Shown: in pieces, positions 19,252-30,000 of the stretch | Position numbering within the stretch: position 1 is the first letter of the stretch | Layout: each line of letters starts with the position of its first letter | Assembly (NCBI RefSeq): GCF_000421705.1 | Contig: NZ_ATXN01000002.1 | Span: forward strand, 62,001 to 126,000 | Source of the DNA: Brevundimonas naejangsanensis DSM 23858 | GTDB lineage: Bacteria; Pseudomonadota; Alphaproteobacteria; Caulobacterales; Caulobacteraceae | Direction of reading: 5' to 3' | Length of the DNA stretch: 64,000 nt | Notes under the pieces: model-generated | The model's database searches: none | The model's input: only the letters and a program-made list of their open reading frames with translations | What the model was told of the DNA's origin: nothing | Made by a program: the position numbers and the translations under genes

Positions 19252-20001
19252 ATGAAACAATCTGTGAAGCTGGTCGCCGGCAATTGGAAAATGAACGGTC
19301 TGGGCGCGAGCCTGGCCGAGGCTGAAGCCCTCGAAAAGGCGTTGAAGGAACAGGCTGCGGCCTGCCGCGTGGCCCTGTGCCCGCCCGCTACCCTGATCGA
19401 TCGGATGGCGCAGACGCTGAAGGACGGCGTTGTTGAAATCGGCGGGCAGGACTGCCACGCCGAGGCGTCGGGCGCCTACACCGGCTCGGTCTCGGCCGGG
19501 ATGGTTCGCGATGCGGGCGCCGGTCTGGTGATTCTCGGCCACTCGGAGCGCCGCGCCGGATTCGGCGAGACGGACGCTGACGTCGCCGCCAAGGTCGAAG
19601 CCGCCCTGACCGCTGGTCTGGAGCCCATCATCTGCATCGGCGAGACGCTTCAGCAGCGCGAAGCCGGGCAGGCCGTCGAGATCGTCAGCCGCCAGGTCGC
19701 CGGTTCGCTGCCGTCCTCGTTGTCGGGCAAGGCTTTCGCCGTGGCTTATGAGCCGGTCTGGGCCATCGGCACCGGCCTGACGCCGACGCTGGAACAGATC
19801 GAAGAAGTCCACGCCGCCGTGCGCGCCGCCATGGTCGCCAAGCTGGGGGAGGGCGGCCGCGCCGCGCCGATCCTGTACGGCGGCTCGGTCAAGCCGTCGA
19901 ACGCCAAGGAGATCCTGGCCGTGACCGAGGTCGGCGGCGCTCTCGTCGGCGGCGCCTCGCTGAAGGCCGAAGACTTCCTGGGCATCATCCGCGCGGCCTG
20001 A
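19252..20001 (+). CDS. tpiA: Triosephosphate isomerase
   Basis: Interconverts dihydroxyacetone phosphate and glyceraldehyde 3-phosphate in the cytoplasm. The 249-aa TIM barrel has Lys13 in GNWKMNG, His97 in LGHSERR and the catalytic Glu167 in AYEPVWAIGTG, and the GGSVKPSN phosphate loop. It is transcribed away from the PpiD-type gene, so the 130-bp spacer between them should carry both promoters. secG follows on the same strand. Confidence 0.97.
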   Translation: MKQSVKLVAGNWKMNGLGASLAEAEALEKALKEQAAACRVALCPPATLIDRMAQTLKDGVVEIGGQDCHAEASGAYTGSVSAGMVRDAGAGLVILGHSERRAGFGETDADVAAKVEAALTAGLEPIICIGETLQQREAGQAVEIVSRQVAGSLPSSLSGKAFAVAYEPVWAIGTGLTPTLEQIEEVHAAVRAAMVAKLGEGGRAAPILYGGSVKPSNAKEILAVTEVGGALVGGASLKAEDFLGIIRAA

Positions 20002-20075
20002 CCGCGCGGACTGTTTGCTCGAAACCCTCAACGGTGTTAGAGGCCGCCGCTTGATCGGCGCGCTTTTGCGCCCAC

Positions 20076-20489
20076 ATGAATGACGCCATGCTCCAGACCA
20101 TTCTGCTCGTCGCGATGATCATCATCTCGGTCTCTTTGTCGGCCGTGATCCTGCTGCAACGTTCCGAGGGCGGCGCCCTGGGCATGGGCGGCGGGCCGTC
20201 GGGCTTCATGACGGCGCGCGGCGCGGGCAACCTTCTGACCCGCGTGACGTCGATTCTGGCGGTTGCCTTCTTCGTCTGCGCCATCGGCCTGACGATCGCA
20301 GGCAACTATGCGCGCGGGTCGCGTTCGGTGATCGACGCTGACGCCGTCGGCTCCATCGCCCTGGATCAACCTGAGCAGACGGCCCCGGCGCCTGAAGCCG
20401 CTCCGGCGACGCCGGCCGCTCCGGCTGCGCCGTCGCTGGACGATCTGGAAGCCAGCCTGCCCGCCGGTCAGGGCGCGCCCGCCCAGTAA
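20076..20489 (+). CDS. secG: Preprotein translocase subunit SecG
   Basis: Auxiliary subunit of the SecYEG channel in the inner membrane. The 137-aa product has two hydrophobic segments (about residues 5-25 and 55-75) separated by the glycine-rich LQRSEGGALGMGGG loop, then an Ala/Pro/Glu-rich tail common in alphaproteobacteria. A second ATG at 20088 matches the usual SecG start (MLQTILLV) and may be the true one. A terminator hairpin follows at 20516. Confidence 0.92.
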   Translation: MNDAMLQTILLVAMIIISVSLSAVILLQRSEGGALGMGGGPSGFMTARGAGNLLTRVTSILAVAFFVCAIGLTIAGNYARGSRSVIDADAVGSIALDQPEQTAPAPEAAPATPAAPAAPSLDDLEASLPAGQGAPAQ

Positions 20490-22265
<1,776 letters not shown>

Positions 22266-22335
22266 TCACGGACGATTGTAGCGGCGTTATCCGGTTTTCG
22301 TGTCAACCTGTCGTTAATGATCTGGAACGACGTCG

Positions 22336-22464
22336 ATGGCCGGTAACATCCTTTACTTCCTGCACCGTCACTTTCGTGCGGTGTTCGCGATCAGCGTGAC
22401 GCTGGGCGTAGTGCTGGCTTTTGCCGTTGCGCGCACGATGCTGCGTCTGATCGGCGGGGTTTAA
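22336..22464 (+). CDS. Putative 42-aa single-pass membrane protein
   Basis: Short frame 70 nt after pyrG: ATG GCC GGT AAC through TAA. It encodes a basic N-terminus (FLHRHFRAV) and one strongly hydrophobic helix at about residues 16-32, ending with MLRLIGGV. Codon usage is like the neighbours. No family is recognised. It converges on the DUF2945-like gene with a 16-bp gap. The only evidence is the ORF and its composition. Confidence 0.45.
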   Translation: MAGNILYFLHRHFRAVFAISVTLGVVLAFAVARTMLRLIGGV

Positions 22465-22480
22465 GACGCGCCTTAACGGC

Positions 22481-22690
22481 TCAGGACAGCTTGGTTAGGG
22501 CGTCTTTTTTGTGGGCCGCGACATGGTCGGTCTTGTCGCTGGCGATTTCGTATTGGGGCGCGTCGTGTGATGCATGTCGCCTGTGCCCTTTATAATCAAA
22601 GTCCTGGCGATGGATGCGGATGATTTTACCGCTCACCCGGCCGGCTTCTGAATTCCAGCTGACATGATCGCCGATTGAGAATTCCGCCAT
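22481..22690 (-). CDS. DUF2945-like (hypervirulence-associated TUDOR-type) small protein
   Basis: Sixty-nine residues from the ATG at 22690 (a longer frame starts at 22714). The pattern FSIGDHVSWNSEAG, then GKIIRIH and YEIASDKTDHVAAHK, is that of the DUF2945 family of small single-domain proteins. The family fold is beta-rich, and its function is unknown. A Shine-Dalgarno-like GAGG lies upstream of the 22690 start (complement of CCTC). It marks the edge between the core genes and the accessory region; the next 160 bp hold no gene I can support. Confidence 0.75.
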   Translation of the reverse strand: MAEFSIGDHVSWNSEAGRVSGKIIRIHRQDFDYKGHRRHASHDAPQYEIASDKTDHVAAHKKDALTKLS

Positions 22691-22873
22691 TATCTCCCTG
22701 CCTCCAGAGGTCATAGAAGGCGCCGCTGTCCGATGATCATCTTGAACAGGTCGTCGAGCGCCGAAAGCAGATATCCGCCAAATCCAGTCATGCTCAGTGA
22801 ACCCGTCAACTCCATGATGGGTTGCGGCGGATAGAGGTCACGATGGCGGGAACTGCTCGGCGCTGCGTCGGCC

Positions 22874-23641
22874 CTAAAGCGACTGGCCGTCGTCGACAGT
22901 GATGATCGAACCTGTGATGAAGCGCGCCGCAGGGCCCGCCAGAAGCATCAGGGCCTGATCCAGCGCGTCTTCGTCCATCAAGCGTCGACGGGGAAAGCCG
23001 TTGATCTGAGCCTGGCCCTGTTCGGTGGCGAACCAGTCGGCGTTGATCTCAGTCTCGATATAGCCGGGCGCGATGGCGTTGACGGCGATCAGGCGCCGGG
23101 CCCATTCGCGCGCCATGCCCTTGGTCATAGACACGACGGCGGCCTTGGAGGCGCAATAGGCGGTCAGGCCCGGCAGTTGGACCGACCCGGCGATCGAGGC
23201 GATGTTGACGATGCGCGCGTCGCCCTGTGCGGCTACGCCGCTGTCGATCATGCGGCGGGCAGCCTCGCGCGCGGCGATGTAGACGCCTCGGACATTGACG
23301 TCGAAGGTCTGGTCCAGCCGGTCCAGAGGCATGGACAGGGCCGCGCCTTCGCCGCCGACGCCTGCGTTGTTCACCAGAATGGACAGGGGACCGAGGGCGG
23401 CCTGCGCCGTATCCATCGCGGCGCCGATCGTTTCTGCGTTCGCCACGTCCAGAGGGACGGCAACCGCCTGACCGCCTGCGGCGTGGATGGCGGCGACTTC
23501 CGTTTCCAGCCGGTCTGTCCGACGCGCCGCCAGGGCGACGCGCGCGCCTGCCTGAGCCAGGACATGAGCGAATCGCAGGCCCAGCCCGCTGGACGCTCCC
23601 GTGATGAAGGCAGTGCGATTCTCTAGTGATTTTATGGGCAT
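22874..23641 (-). CDS. SDR family oxidoreductase
   Basis: Classical short-chain dehydrogenase of 255 aa. The NAD(P) loop is TGASSGLGLRFAH, followed by LVNNAGVGG and the catalytic Ser-Tyr-Lys set in NIASIAGSVQLPGL and YCASKAA. The start at 23641 has a strong GAGGAG ribosome binding site; a start at 23668 would add nine atypical residues. It is divergent from the TonB receptor operon across a 153-bp spacer that holds a TetR-type operator, so both are probably controlled by the TetR regulator encoded at 29142. The substrate is unknown. Confidence 0.9.
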   Translation of the reverse strand: MPIKSLENRTAFITGASSGLGLRFAHVLAQAGARVALAARRTDRLETEVAAIHAAGGQAVAVPLDVANAETIGAAMDTAQAALGPLSILVNNAGVGGEGAALSMPLDRLDQTFDVNVRGVYIAAREAARRMIDSGVAAQGDARIVNIASIAGSVQLPGLTAYCASKAAVVSMTKGMAREWARRLIAVNAIAPGYIETEINADWFATEQGQAQINGFPRRRLMDEDALDQALMLLAGPAARFITGSIITVDDGQSL

Positions 23642-23690
23642 GGCGCTCTCCTCTGAGCCAAGCTTCACCGGAGTTCAGGGCGATTTCAAT

Positions 23691-23718
23691 AACATTCGCT
23701 ATCACGCGAGCGAATGTT
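23691..23718. promoter_or_regulatory. Candidate TetR-family operator
   Basis: Perfect 10-bp inverted repeat, AACATTCGCT (23691-23700) and AGCGAATGTT (23709-23718), with an 8-bp spacer. It lies in the divergent promoter region between the SDR gene (start 23641) and the TonB receptor operon (start 23795), whose last gene encodes a TetR regulator. Size and symmetry suit a TetR dimer. Confidence 0.7.
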
Positions 23719-23794
23719 GACTCCCGCGCTAATGCGTGTCCCAATCCGGCTCAAGCGCTGACGGAAATAAACGGCGCATGGGAGGGAAAATCTG

Positions 23795-26134
23795 ATGAAG
23801 GCTTTACTGCTCGCTTCGGCGTGCCTGTTGGCGCCTGCCGCTGTTCTGGCGCCGGGCCAGGTCTGGGCGCAGGATCAATCTTCGGCCGTGTCGCAGGCGG
23901 AAGGCCGCGACCAGTCGACCGCGCAGGTCGAGGACGTGATCGTCACCGCTACTCGCCGCGCCGAACGTCTTCAGGACGTGCCGGTCAGCATTACCAGCCT
24001 GTCGCAGGAAGAACTGACGCAGCGCGGCATCGTCAACTATGACGGTCTGGCCACGGCGACGCCGGGCGTCGTGCTGAATCGGGCCTCGGCCAACTTCAAC
24101 AACTTCACCGCGCGCGGCGTCGCCACGAACGGCTATGGCGCCAATCTGCAAAGCACGGTCGCCATCTATCTGGACGAACTGCCGATCTCGTCCAACGGCA
24201 ACTCCACCATTCTTGACCCCACGCTGTATGACGTTGAGCGGATCGAGTTCCTGCGCGGGCCGCAGGGGACGCTGTTCGGGTCGGGTTCGCTCGCGGGGGC
24301 GCTGCGCATTCTGACTCACGACCCCGATCCGTCGGGCTTCGACGCTTCCGCGCTGGTTGATCTGGGCGTGATGGCCGAAGGCGGTCTGCGTCAACGTTAT
24401 AACGCCATGGTCAACTTGCCGCTGATCGAGGACGAGCTGGCTCTGCGTATCGTCGGCTTCTCGCGCAATGAAGAGGGCTGGGTCGACAACATCGGCACCG
24501 GGATCGAAGACGCCAACACCCTGGTCCAGTACGGCGGCCGCGCCATCCTCAAGTGGGAGCCGACCGACCGCTTCTCGGTCCGCCTGATGTACTCGCGCGA
24601 GATCAGCAATCCGCACGACTCCTCGCTGACCAATCCGAACCTCGGCGAATACGTCCGCCTGACCGACCGTCCGGACCGCTTCCAGAGCGACATGACGAAC
24701 TATAACGCGACGCTGGAATACCAGTTCGACGGCGCGCGGCTGACCAGTTCATCGACCTATTCGGATTATGAGGGGCTGTTCTACGTCGATCTGGCGGGCT
24801 CTTACGCCCAGGCCTTCCCCTTCGCTCTGGATGCGGACGCATGGGACAGCACCTTTGTGCAGGAACTGCGGCTGGTCTCTGATCCGGGCGGCAAGTTCGA
24901 CTGGTCGGTCGGCGGCTTCTATTTCCGCAAGCGCCGGGACGTGGACTACAATTATCGGTCGAACCCGGAGTTTTTGGCGGCGTATCAGCTCGGCGGCCTG
25001 CCGGACGAATATTACAACCGCTTCGGATCGCATTTCATCAGCCATGAGGTAGCTGCCTTCGGCCAACTGACCTATCGCTTCACGGACGACCTGTGGGTGA
25101 CCGGCGGCCTGCGTTACGGCAAGACCGACGCCCAGGGCTTCACCGAGGAAGGGGGGTACACCTCCGACTATCTAGGGTTGGCCTATGACATGACGGTCAA
25201 CGACAACTACCAAGCCTACGTCGATTACTATCTGACGTTCCTGGGTCAGAGCAGCATTCCAATTACCATGACGCCGATCGCGGCCGCGACGGGCGTCAAG
25301 GCCAAGGAAGACGGGCCGTCCTATCGCCTGAGCCTGTCATGGCGGCCGACGCCGGCCATCACGACCTATGGGGCGATCTCTACGGGTTTCCGCCCGCCGA
25401 TCATCAACGCCCAGGCGGGGACGGTCAGCCAGATCGACCCCAATGACATCGTCATTCCCACGGGGGCCAGTTCCGACAACCTGATCAACTACGAGATCGG
25501 GGTTAAGGGCCGCTGGTTCGGGGGCAAGGTGTATGCCGATGCGGCTCTGTACTGGGTCGACTGGAACGACATCCAGGTTCAGGCCAACCGCGTGTCCGAC
25601 TCCATCCAGTTCGCGACCAACATCGGCGGCGCGACCAGCAAGGGGCTGGAAGTGTCGGTCGTGGCCCTGCCGGCCGACGGCTGGACCGTGGCCCTGACCG
25701 GCTCGTTGAACGAGGCCAAGGTCGATGATCTGAGCGTGCAGGAGGCCGCCATCTCTGGCGCCGTTCTGGGTGCGCGTCTAGCCGGGCCGAAGGCGTCGGG
25801 CTCTCTGCGGGTCAACTATGAGTGGCAGCCGATGGCGGGCGTCATGGGCAATGCGTCGGTGGCGGTGTCGCACGTCGGCAGCTTCCCCAACGCCTTCCCG
25901 AACACGCCGGGTCGCCCGCTTGTGCCGCTGCCGACCTATGACGACACCGACAGCTATACGGTGGTCAACGCTAACGTCGCCTTCGCCTTCACGCAGTTCA
26001 CTGTCGGGGCCTATGTCGAGAACCTGTTCGACGACCGGTCAATCAACTACGTACACCCCGAAGCCTTCATCGACGGGCGTTATGGTCGTCAGCGTCCGCG
26101 CACGTTCGGTGTGCGCGTCGGCTATGAGTTCTGA
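23795..26134 (+). CDS. TonB-dependent receptor
   Basis: Outer-membrane gated channel of 779 aa for energised uptake of a large or scarce substrate. There is a signal peptide (to about residue 28). A TonB-box/plug start near VEDVIVTATRRAERLQDVPVSI is followed by the plug with RIEFLRGPQGTLFGSGSLAG and a barrel ending in aromatic Phe (VGYEF). GGAGG precedes the ATG. It heads an operon with an MFS transporter, a carboxylesterase and a TetR regulator, which suggests import of an ester-bearing molecule. Confidence 0.93.
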   Translation: MKALLLASACLLAPAAVLAPGQVWAQDQSSAVSQAEGRDQSTAQVEDVIVTATRRAERLQDVPVSITSLSQEELTQRGIVNYDGLATATPGVVLNRASANFNNFTARGVATNGYGANLQSTVAIYLDELPISSNGNSTILDPTLYDVERIEFLRGPQGTLFGSGSLAGALRILTHDPDPSGFDASALVDLGVMAEGGLRQRYNAMVNLPLIEDELALRIVGFSRNEEGWVDNIGTGIEDANTLVQYGGRAILKWEPTDRFSVRLMYSREISNPHDSSLTNPNLGEYVRLTDRPDRFQSDMTNYNATLEYQFDGARLTSSSTYSDYEGLFYVDLAGSYAQAFPFALDADAWDSTFVQELRLVSDPGGKFDWSVGGFYFRKRRDVDYNYRSNPEFLAAYQLGGLPDEYYNRFGSHFISHEVAAFGQLTYRFTDDLWVTGGLRYGKTDAQGFTEEGGYTSDYLGLAYDMTVNDNYQAYVDYYLTFLGQSSIPITMTPIAAATGVKAKEDGPSYRLSLSWRPTPAITTYGAISTGFRPPIINAQAGTVSQIDPNDIVIPTGASSDNLINYEIGVKGRWFGGKVYADAALYWVDWNDIQVQANRVSDSIQFATNIGGATSKGLEVSVVALPADGWTVALTGSLNEAKVDDLSVQEAAISGAVLGARLAGPKASGSLRVNYEWQPMAGVMGNASVAVSHVGSFPNAFPNTPGRPLVPLPTYDDTDSYTVVNANVAFAFTQFTVGAYVENLFDDRSINYVHPEAFIDGRYGRQRPRTFGVRVGYEF

Positions 26135-26137
26135 TCG

Positions 26138-27475
26138 ATGGCCGCCGCAACTCCTTCGGCCGTTCCGGGCGCGCAATCTGCGCGTCCGGGAGCCCGCGCC
26201 TGGTTCGTTCTGGCGCTTCTCTGCTTCGTCTACGTCCTGAATTTTCTGGATCGGCAGTTGCTGTCGATCCTGGCCAAGCCGATCCAGGACGAACTCGGCG
26301 TCACCGACGGCCAACTGGGTCTGATCAGCGGCCTGTATTTCGCGATGTTCTACTGCATCCTCGCCATTCCGGTGGGTTGGCTGGCGGATCGGACCAATCG
26401 GGTCAGGGTGCTGTCCCTGGCCTGCGCCCTGTGGAGCGCGGCGACGGCGGCGTGCGGCTTCGCTCAGAACTATCCGCAACTGGCGACCGCCCGCATGATG
26501 GTGGGCGTGGGCGAGGCGGGGGGCGTGCCCCCGTCTTACGCCATCATCTCCGACTATTTCCGGCCCGGTACGCGCGGCACGGCTCTGGGGCTGTTCAACC
26601 TGGGGCCGCCGATCGGATCGGCCATGGGCGTGGCGTTCGGGGCCTCGGTCGCCGCCGCCTATTCCTGGCGCGACGCCTTCATCTGGGTGGGCGTCATCGG
26701 GCTCGTCACCGCCCTGATCGTCTGGTTCTTCGTGCGCGAGCCGAAGAAGGGCGGGCTGGATGAACCGGTTGAGGCCGTGGAAGAAGCCGTGCAGACGCTT
26801 GCTGCGCCTGAGCCCGCGCCGGGTTTCATGGCGACCTGCCGGATGTATTTCTCCAATCCGGTGCTGAGGGGCATGGCTCTGGCCAGCGGGGCGACTCAGT
26901 TCGTCACCTATGCCCTGATGAACTTCGCCACCCTGTTCCTGATGCGGGAAAAGGGCATGACCCTGCAGGAGATCGCGCTGTGGTACGCCCTGCTGCTGGG
27001 CGTCAGCGTCAGCCTGGGCATCTTCGGTTCGGGCTGGCTGATTGATCGCCTTAGCCGTCGTTACAAGACCGCCTATGCCTATCTGCCCGCCGTCGGACTG
27101 ATTGTGGCCGCGCCCTTCTTCGCCGGTTTCGTCTGGGCGTCGGACTGGCGTGTCGCCCTGCTGTTCCTGTCCGTGCCGATGGCGCTGAACTACTTCTATC
27201 TGTCTCCGGCCGTGACGCTGGTGCAGGAAGAGGTGAGGCCCAATCAGCGGGTCCTGGCCGGCGCCCTGTTGCTGTTGGTGATGAACCTGATCGGTCTGGG
27301 GCTGGGGCCGACCTTCCTGGGCGCCGCCAGCGATTTCTTCCGGGCCAGCCATCCGGATAATTCGCTGCAGATGGCGTTCTACTGCCTGCTGCCCTTCTAT
27401 GGGTTGGCGATTGTGATGTTCCTCGGTCTGGCGCGGAAAATCCGGCTCCAGTCGCAAAAGGAGGTCGTGTCGTAA
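26138..27475 (+). CDS. MFS transporter, spinster-like
   Basis: Twelve-helix major facilitator of 445 aa. The N-terminal NFLDRQLLSILAKPIQDELG followed by GLISGLYFAMFYC and PVGWLADRTNRV is the pattern of the spinster-type MFS group often found beside TonB receptors in sphingomonads and caulobacters. A long cytoplasmic loop lies near residues 200-230. It starts 3 nt after the receptor stop and overlaps the esterase start by one base (TAATG). It is inferred to move the imported substrate or its product across the inner membrane. Confidence 0.9.
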   Translation: MAAATPSAVPGAQSARPGARAWFVLALLCFVYVLNFLDRQLLSILAKPIQDELGVTDGQLGLISGLYFAMFYCILAIPVGWLADRTNRVRVLSLACALWSAATAACGFAQNYPQLATARMMVGVGEAGGVPPSYAIISDYFRPGTRGTALGLFNLGPPIGSAMGVAFGASVAAAYSWRDAFIWVGVIGLVTALIVWFFVREPKKGGLDEPVEAVEEAVQTLAAPEPAPGFMATCRMYFSNPVLRGMALASGATQFVTYALMNFATLFLMREKGMTLQEIALWYALLLGVSVSLGIFGSGWLIDRLSRRYKTAYAYLPAVGLIVAAPFFAGFVWASDWRVALLFLSVPMALNYFYLSPAVTLVQEEVRPNQRVLAGALLLLVMNLIGLGLGPTFLGAASDFFRASHPDNSLQMAFYCLLPFYGLAIVMFLGLARKIRLQSQKEVVS

Positions 27476-29127
27476 TGAAAGCTGCTGTCCATATTCTGGC
27501 GGGCCTGGCCGCCCTCGGATGCGTCACTGTTCAGTCGCCTGCGTGGGCGGAATCTGGGCCGGTGGTCCAGGCTCCGGCCGGACCTTTGCGGGGCGAGGCC
27601 GTCGACGGGGTCGACGTTTTCCGGGGCGTGCCTTACGCCCTGCCGCCCACGGGCTGGCGCCGCTGGCGTCCGCCCGCCGAGATGTCGCCCTGGACCCGGA
27701 CGCGCGATGCGACCCGGTTCGGCGCCGCCTGTCATCAGCCGGTGGCGCGCGGCGAGAGCATCTATTCCGGCGAAGAGCCGACGATGAGCGAGGACTGCCT
27801 GTTCCTCAACGTCTGGGCGCCGCAGGGCGCCGAGGCTGCACCGGTCTTCGTCTGGATCCACGGCGGAGCCCTGACCACCGGCGCCTCGAACGAGGCCATG
27901 TACGACGGCGCCCGCATGGCCGCCGCCCAGGGCATGGTGGTGGTGTCGATCAACTATCGGCTGGGGGTGCTGGGCTATCTGGCGCACCCCGAGCTGAGCG
28001 CTGAATCGCGACAGAAAATCTCGGGTAACTACGGGCTGCTCGACCAGGTCGCGGCCCTGAAATGGATCAAGGGCAACATCGCCGCCTTCGGGGGCGATCC
28101 GGGCAATGTCACCATCGCCGGAGAGTCCGCCGGGGCGCTCAGCGTCATGTATCTGATGGCCTCGCCCGAGGCGCGCGGCCTGTTCCACAAGGCGATCGCC
28201 CAGAGCGCCTATATGATCTCGACGCCTGAACTGCGCTCCACCCGCCACGGCGACCCGGCCGCAGAGACGGTGGGCGTCTGGCTGCAGGCCCAGCTGGGAC
28301 GTCAGAACCTGGCGGATCTTCGCGGCATGGACGCTCAGGAACTGACGACGGCGTCTCTGGCCAAGGGTTATGCCCCGTGGGGCACGATCGACGGCAAGAT
28401 CCTGCCGGAACAGCTGGTCGAGGTCTTCGACCGGGGCGAACAGGCGCCCGTGCCGCTGATGGCGGGCTTCAACGAGGGCGAGATCCGCTCGCTGCGGTTC
28501 CTGCTGCCGCCGTCGCCGCCTGCGGACGCCGAGGCCTATGAGGCGGCCATCCGCGCCAGCTACGGCCCGTTGGCCGAGACCTTCCTGAAGCTCTATCCGT
28601 CTTCGGACCTGAAAGAGAGCCTGCTGGCGACGCCGCGCGACGGGCTCTACGGCTGGACCGCCGAGCGCCTGGCGCGCCGCCAGGAACGCACGGGCCAGCC
28701 CGGTTTCCTCTACTTCTTCGACCACGGCTATCCGGCGATGGACGAGGCGGATCTGCACGCCTTCCATGCATCCGAGATTCCCTATGTCTTCGGCAATGTT
28801 GATCGGACGCCGCCGCGCTGGCCTGCTATTCCCGAGACGGAAGGCGAACGCGGTCTGTCTCAGGCCATGATGGCCTATTGGGCGAGTTTCGCGCGGACGG
28901 GCGCGCCTGTTGCGCCGAACCAGCCGGATTGGCCGGCCTATGGCGAGGGCCGCTTCTATATGGCCTTTGAGGAGACTCCGGTGGTGCGGGACCATCTGAT
29001 GCCGGACATGTACGAGACCCACGAAGCCGTAGTCTGCCGCCGCCGCGCGGCGGGGGGGATCGCCTGGAACTGGAACTTCGGGGTCCTGTCTCCCGCCTTG
29101 CCGCCGAAAACGCCCGCCTGCCAGTGA
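27475..29127 (+). CDS. Carboxylesterase type B, secreted
   Basis: Alpha/beta hydrolase of the esterase/lipase (COesterase) family, 550 aa. A signal peptide precedes AWAES (about residue 25), so it acts in the periplasm or outside. Nucleophile Ser218 sits in AGESAG; the Glu is likely in GFNEGEIRS and the His in HASEIPYVFG. The oxyanion region WIHGGAL is intact. It probably cleaves an ester of the substrate taken up by the preceding receptor. The stop overlaps the GTG alternative start of the TetR gene. Confidence 0.92.
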   Translation: MKAAVHILAGLAALGCVTVQSPAWAESGPVVQAPAGPLRGEAVDGVDVFRGVPYALPPTGWRRWRPPAEMSPWTRTRDATRFGAACHQPVARGESIYSGEEPTMSEDCLFLNVWAPQGAEAAPVFVWIHGGALTTGASNEAMYDGARMAAAQGMVVVSINYRLGVLGYLAHPELSAESRQKISGNYGLLDQVAALKWIKGNIAAFGGDPGNVTIAGESAGALSVMYLMASPEARGLFHKAIAQSAYMISTPELRSTRHGDPAAETVGVWLQAQLGRQNLADLRGMDAQELTTASLAKGYAPWGTIDGKILPEQLVEVFDRGEQAPVPLMAGFNEGEIRSLRFLLPPSPPADAEAYEAAIRASYGPLAETFLKLYPSSDLKESLLATPRDGLYGWTAERLARRQERTGQPGFLYFFDHGYPAMDEADLHAFHASEIPYVFGNVDRTPPRWPAIPETEGERGLSQAMMAYWASFARTGAPVAPNQPDWPAYGEGRFYMAFEETPVVRDHLMPDMYETHEAVVCRRRAAGGIAWNWNFGVLSPALPPKTPACQ

Positions 29128-29141
29128 ATAAAGAGAACGTC

Positions 29142-29930
29142 ATGGCGTCTGATGCCCCTCCGGAATCTCCTGTCGCACCCCGCAAGCCTGCGGCCCGGCC
29201 GCGCCGCCCGCGCAGCAAGGTCGAGCAGCGCGCCGAAACCATGGAGCAGATCCTCGACGCGGCCGAGTATCTGTTCTCGGTGCACGGCCTGTACGGGGTG
29301 ACGCTGAAGGATGTGGCCCAGCGGGTCGGTGTCCATCACACCCTGCTGAACTACTATTTCACCGACAAGAAGAAGCTCTACGACGACGTCATCGCTCGGC
29401 GTGCGGGCGTCACCGTCGCCCTGCGGATGAAGGCGCTGGAAGACTGCGAGGCGGCGGCGGAGGGCGGTCGTCCGACGGTCGAGGCGGCCCTTCGCGCCTT
29501 CCTCGATACGGACCTGGACCTCTACAGCCAGGGCGGAGAGAACTGGAAGAACTACGGCGTATTGGGCGCCCTGTCCTCGAACACGCCCTATGGGGCCGAG
29601 CTGATGGACTTCCACTTCGATCCGGTGGTGTTGAAGCTGATCGAGTTGTTGAAGCGGGCCCTGCCGGACTGCGCCGAGGAAGACATCTTTTGGGGCTACC
29701 ACTTCGTCACCGGCGCCCTGATGCTGACGCTGGCGCGGACGGGTCGGATCAACCGCCTGTCGGGCGGCTTGTGCGACTCCGACGATTTTGAAGCGGTGAA
29801 GACCCGCATGGCCCGCTTCATGGCGGCCGGCTTCATGGCCATCTGCGAGGGGGCCGTCTGCGAAGGGGCTGGCGGTTCGCGCGAAGCCGCCGCCCTTGCC
29901 GCAATGACCGGCGCTCTGTCCGACGATTGA
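29142..29930 (+). CDS. TetR/AcrR family transcriptional regulator
   Basis: One-component regulator of 262 aa. After a Pro/Arg-rich N-terminus, the TetR helix-turn-helix runs at about residues 40-85 (AAEYLFSVHGLYGVTLKDVA, then VGVHHTLLNYYFTDKK). The C-terminal ligand domain is unlike any subgroup I can name. The ATG at 29142 follows AAGAG; a GTG at 29124 overlapping the esterase stop is the alternative. As the last gene of the receptor-MFS-esterase operon it probably binds the palindrome at 23691 and responds to an imported ligand or its CoA ester. Confidence 0.9.
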   Translation: MASDAPPESPVAPRKPAARPRRPRSKVEQRAETMEQILDAAEYLFSVHGLYGVTLKDVAQRVGVHHTLLNYYFTDKKKLYDDVIARRAGVTVALRMKALEDCEAAAEGGRPTVEAALRAFLDTDLDLYSQGGENWKNYGVLGALSSNTPYGAELMDFHFDPVVLKLIELLKRALPDCAEEDIFWGYHFVTGALMLTLARTGRINRLSGGLCDSDDFEAVKTRMARFMAAGFMAICEGAVCEGAGGSREAAALAAMTGALSDD

Positions 29931-30000
29931 TGGCGGCTGCCTGACCGCCTCCTGTTTCGCGTTAGCGGCGTCTACGCGCGCCCGAAGGGATACGCAACCC

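Noticed and set aside
27397..29022. 541-codon minus-strand frame opposite the carboxylesterase
   Set aside because: Antisense to a gene with complete esterase motifs; its own product has no motifs.
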